From NCBI RefSeq assembly GCF_015040615.1, contig NZ_CP060402.1, positions 1,488,001-1,552,000 of the forward strand: 64,000 bases of DNA, read 5' to 3'. Shown here piece by piece: positions 63,479 to 64,000 of the stretch. The position numbers and the translations under genes were made by a program. The notes under the pieces are model-generated. The model saw only the letters and a list, made by a program, of their open reading frames with translations, was not told the DNA's origin and searched no databases. Each line of letters starts with the position of its first letter. Within the stretch, counting starts at the first letter, position 1. This DNA is from Microbacterium sp. YJN-G. GTDB taxonomy: Bacteria; Actinomycetota; Actinomycetes; Actinomycetales; Microbacteriaceae.

Positions 63479-64000
63479 GTGCGTAAGACGACCGCAGCCT
63501 TCTCGGCTCTCGCCCTGTCCGCCCTCGTTCTGACCGGATGCTCCACCGCATCCGGAACTGCGGAGGCGTGTGAGCGCGCCGACTCCGCCACGCTCGAAGA
63601 CTCCCTGAAGGTCTCGGGTGAGATCGGCACGCCCGACGTGAGCGTCACCTCTCCGGTGGCCACGGGCAAGGCCGTGTACGACGACCTCGTCGTCGGCGAC
63701 GGTCCCGTCGTGTCGGATGCCGACCAGAGCCTCATCATGACCCGGGTCGTGCTCAACGGTGCGACCGGCCAGCAGATCGATTCCGCGGTGGGTGTGTGGA
63801 GCCCCGAAACCGCCGCCGAGCAGGTACCGGGCAGCCAGGACGCGCTCGAGTGCGCCACCGAGGGCAGCCGCGTCGCCGTGGCGGTCCCGGCGACGGATCT
63901 CCCGGAGGGACTGGCCTCGCAGGTCGGTCTCGGCGAGAGGCAGAGCCTCGTCGTGGTCTACGACATCCAGTACGCGGCACTGGCGAAGGCCCAGGGTCGC
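63479..64000 (+). CDS. lipoprotein, probable FKBP-type peptidyl-prolyl isomerase (3' truncated)
   Basis: Open to the end of the window, 174 residues visible. The signal ends with a lipobox, VLTGCS, so the protein is lipid-anchored outside the membrane. The visible part is a beta-rich region (VGDGPVVSDADQSLIMTRVVLNGATGQQIDS; ERQSLVVVYDIQYAAL) resembling the extra N-terminal domain of actinobacterial lipoprotein FKBP isomerases that follow trmI in Microbacteriaceae. The FKBP domain itself would lie beyond the window, so the enzyme name is inference. GTG at 63479 set by the -10 box. Confidence 0.65.
   Translation, partial: MRKTTAAFSALALSALVLTGCSTASGTAEACERADSATLEDSLKVSGEIGTPDVSVTSPVATGKAVYDDLVVGDGPVVSDADQSLIMTRVVLNGATGQQIDSAVGVWSPETAAEQVPGSQDALECATEGSRVAVAVPATDLPEGLASQVGLGERQSLVVVYDIQYAALAKAQGR

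Overview
The window looks like a chromosome segment of a high-GC actinobacterium of the family Microbacteriaceae, most likely Microbacterium or a close relative. The basis is the composition, the protein families, the actinobacterial gene neighbourhoods (rpsB-tsf-pyrH-frr-cdsA; GlgE-type glycogen genes; clpS-DUF2017; a bkd/leucine cluster like Rv2495c-Rv2506 of Mycobacterium tuberculosis), and many transcripts that seem to begin at or next to the start codon behind a TANNNT -10 box. The genus is inferred. Most of the window is ordinary core chromosome with short gaps and 1-4 nt overlaps inside operons.

Layout. 1-5085: translation and lipid genes (rpsB 3' part, tsf, pyrH, frr, cdsA) and a protein with four DivIVA-type motifs. 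5148-10186: secreted transglycosylase-like protein, small zinc protein, AI-2E permease, a composite membrane protein/lipoprotein, and a YbbN-like thioredoxin-TPR protein. 10242-16640: glycogen genes glgB, glgE and glgX on the minus strand. 16761-22543: cysteine desulfurase, mnmA, ligA, aldo/keto reductase. 22550-26433: acylphosphatase, DEAD-box helicase, acyl-CoA ligase on the minus strand. 26473-29839: gatCAB. 29911-36599: SPW protein, dinB, P-loop kinase, the GNAT/metallopeptidase-clpS-DUF2017 operon, tRNA-His, orn, tRNA-Arg, hydrolase and an AsnC regulator.

36767-46965 is a large branched-chain/leucine catabolic block: E1alpha, E1beta and E2 of a 2-oxoacid dehydrogenase, then a divergent TetR gene with a perfect 20-bp operator, then methylcrotonyl-CoA carboxylase beta and alpha, acyl-CoA dehydrogenase, MaoC hydratase and a CitE-type lyase. 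Together they can take branched 2-oxoacids, especially from leucine, to acyl-CoA, carboxylate, hydrate and cleave them. 46992-53325 holds a phosphatase, a sirtuin, an RNA methyltransferase, an esterase, an SF2 helicase and a VIT1-type transporter.

53435-58445 looks like a small integrated element. Its left edge is a fragment of the 3' end of a tRNA-Leu and its right edge abuts the intact tRNA-Leu(GAG). Near-identical 23-bp arm-like repeats lie inside both ends. Cargo: an SdpI-like protein, a HIRAN-like protein, a small membrane peptide, and an operon of an unknown protein, a fatty acid desaturase and a lipid kinase. No integrase is visible. Core chromosome resumes at 58638: M20 peptidase, uppP, PAC2 protein, HAD hydrolase, trmI and the start of a lipoprotein that runs off the window.

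The strongest candidates for new biology are the acetyltransferase-metallopeptidase fusion co-transcribed with clpS, the tRNA-Leu element with lipid-modifying cargo, the four-repeat DivIVA-motif protein overlapping cdsA, and an orphan 18-bp palindromic operator next to dinB.
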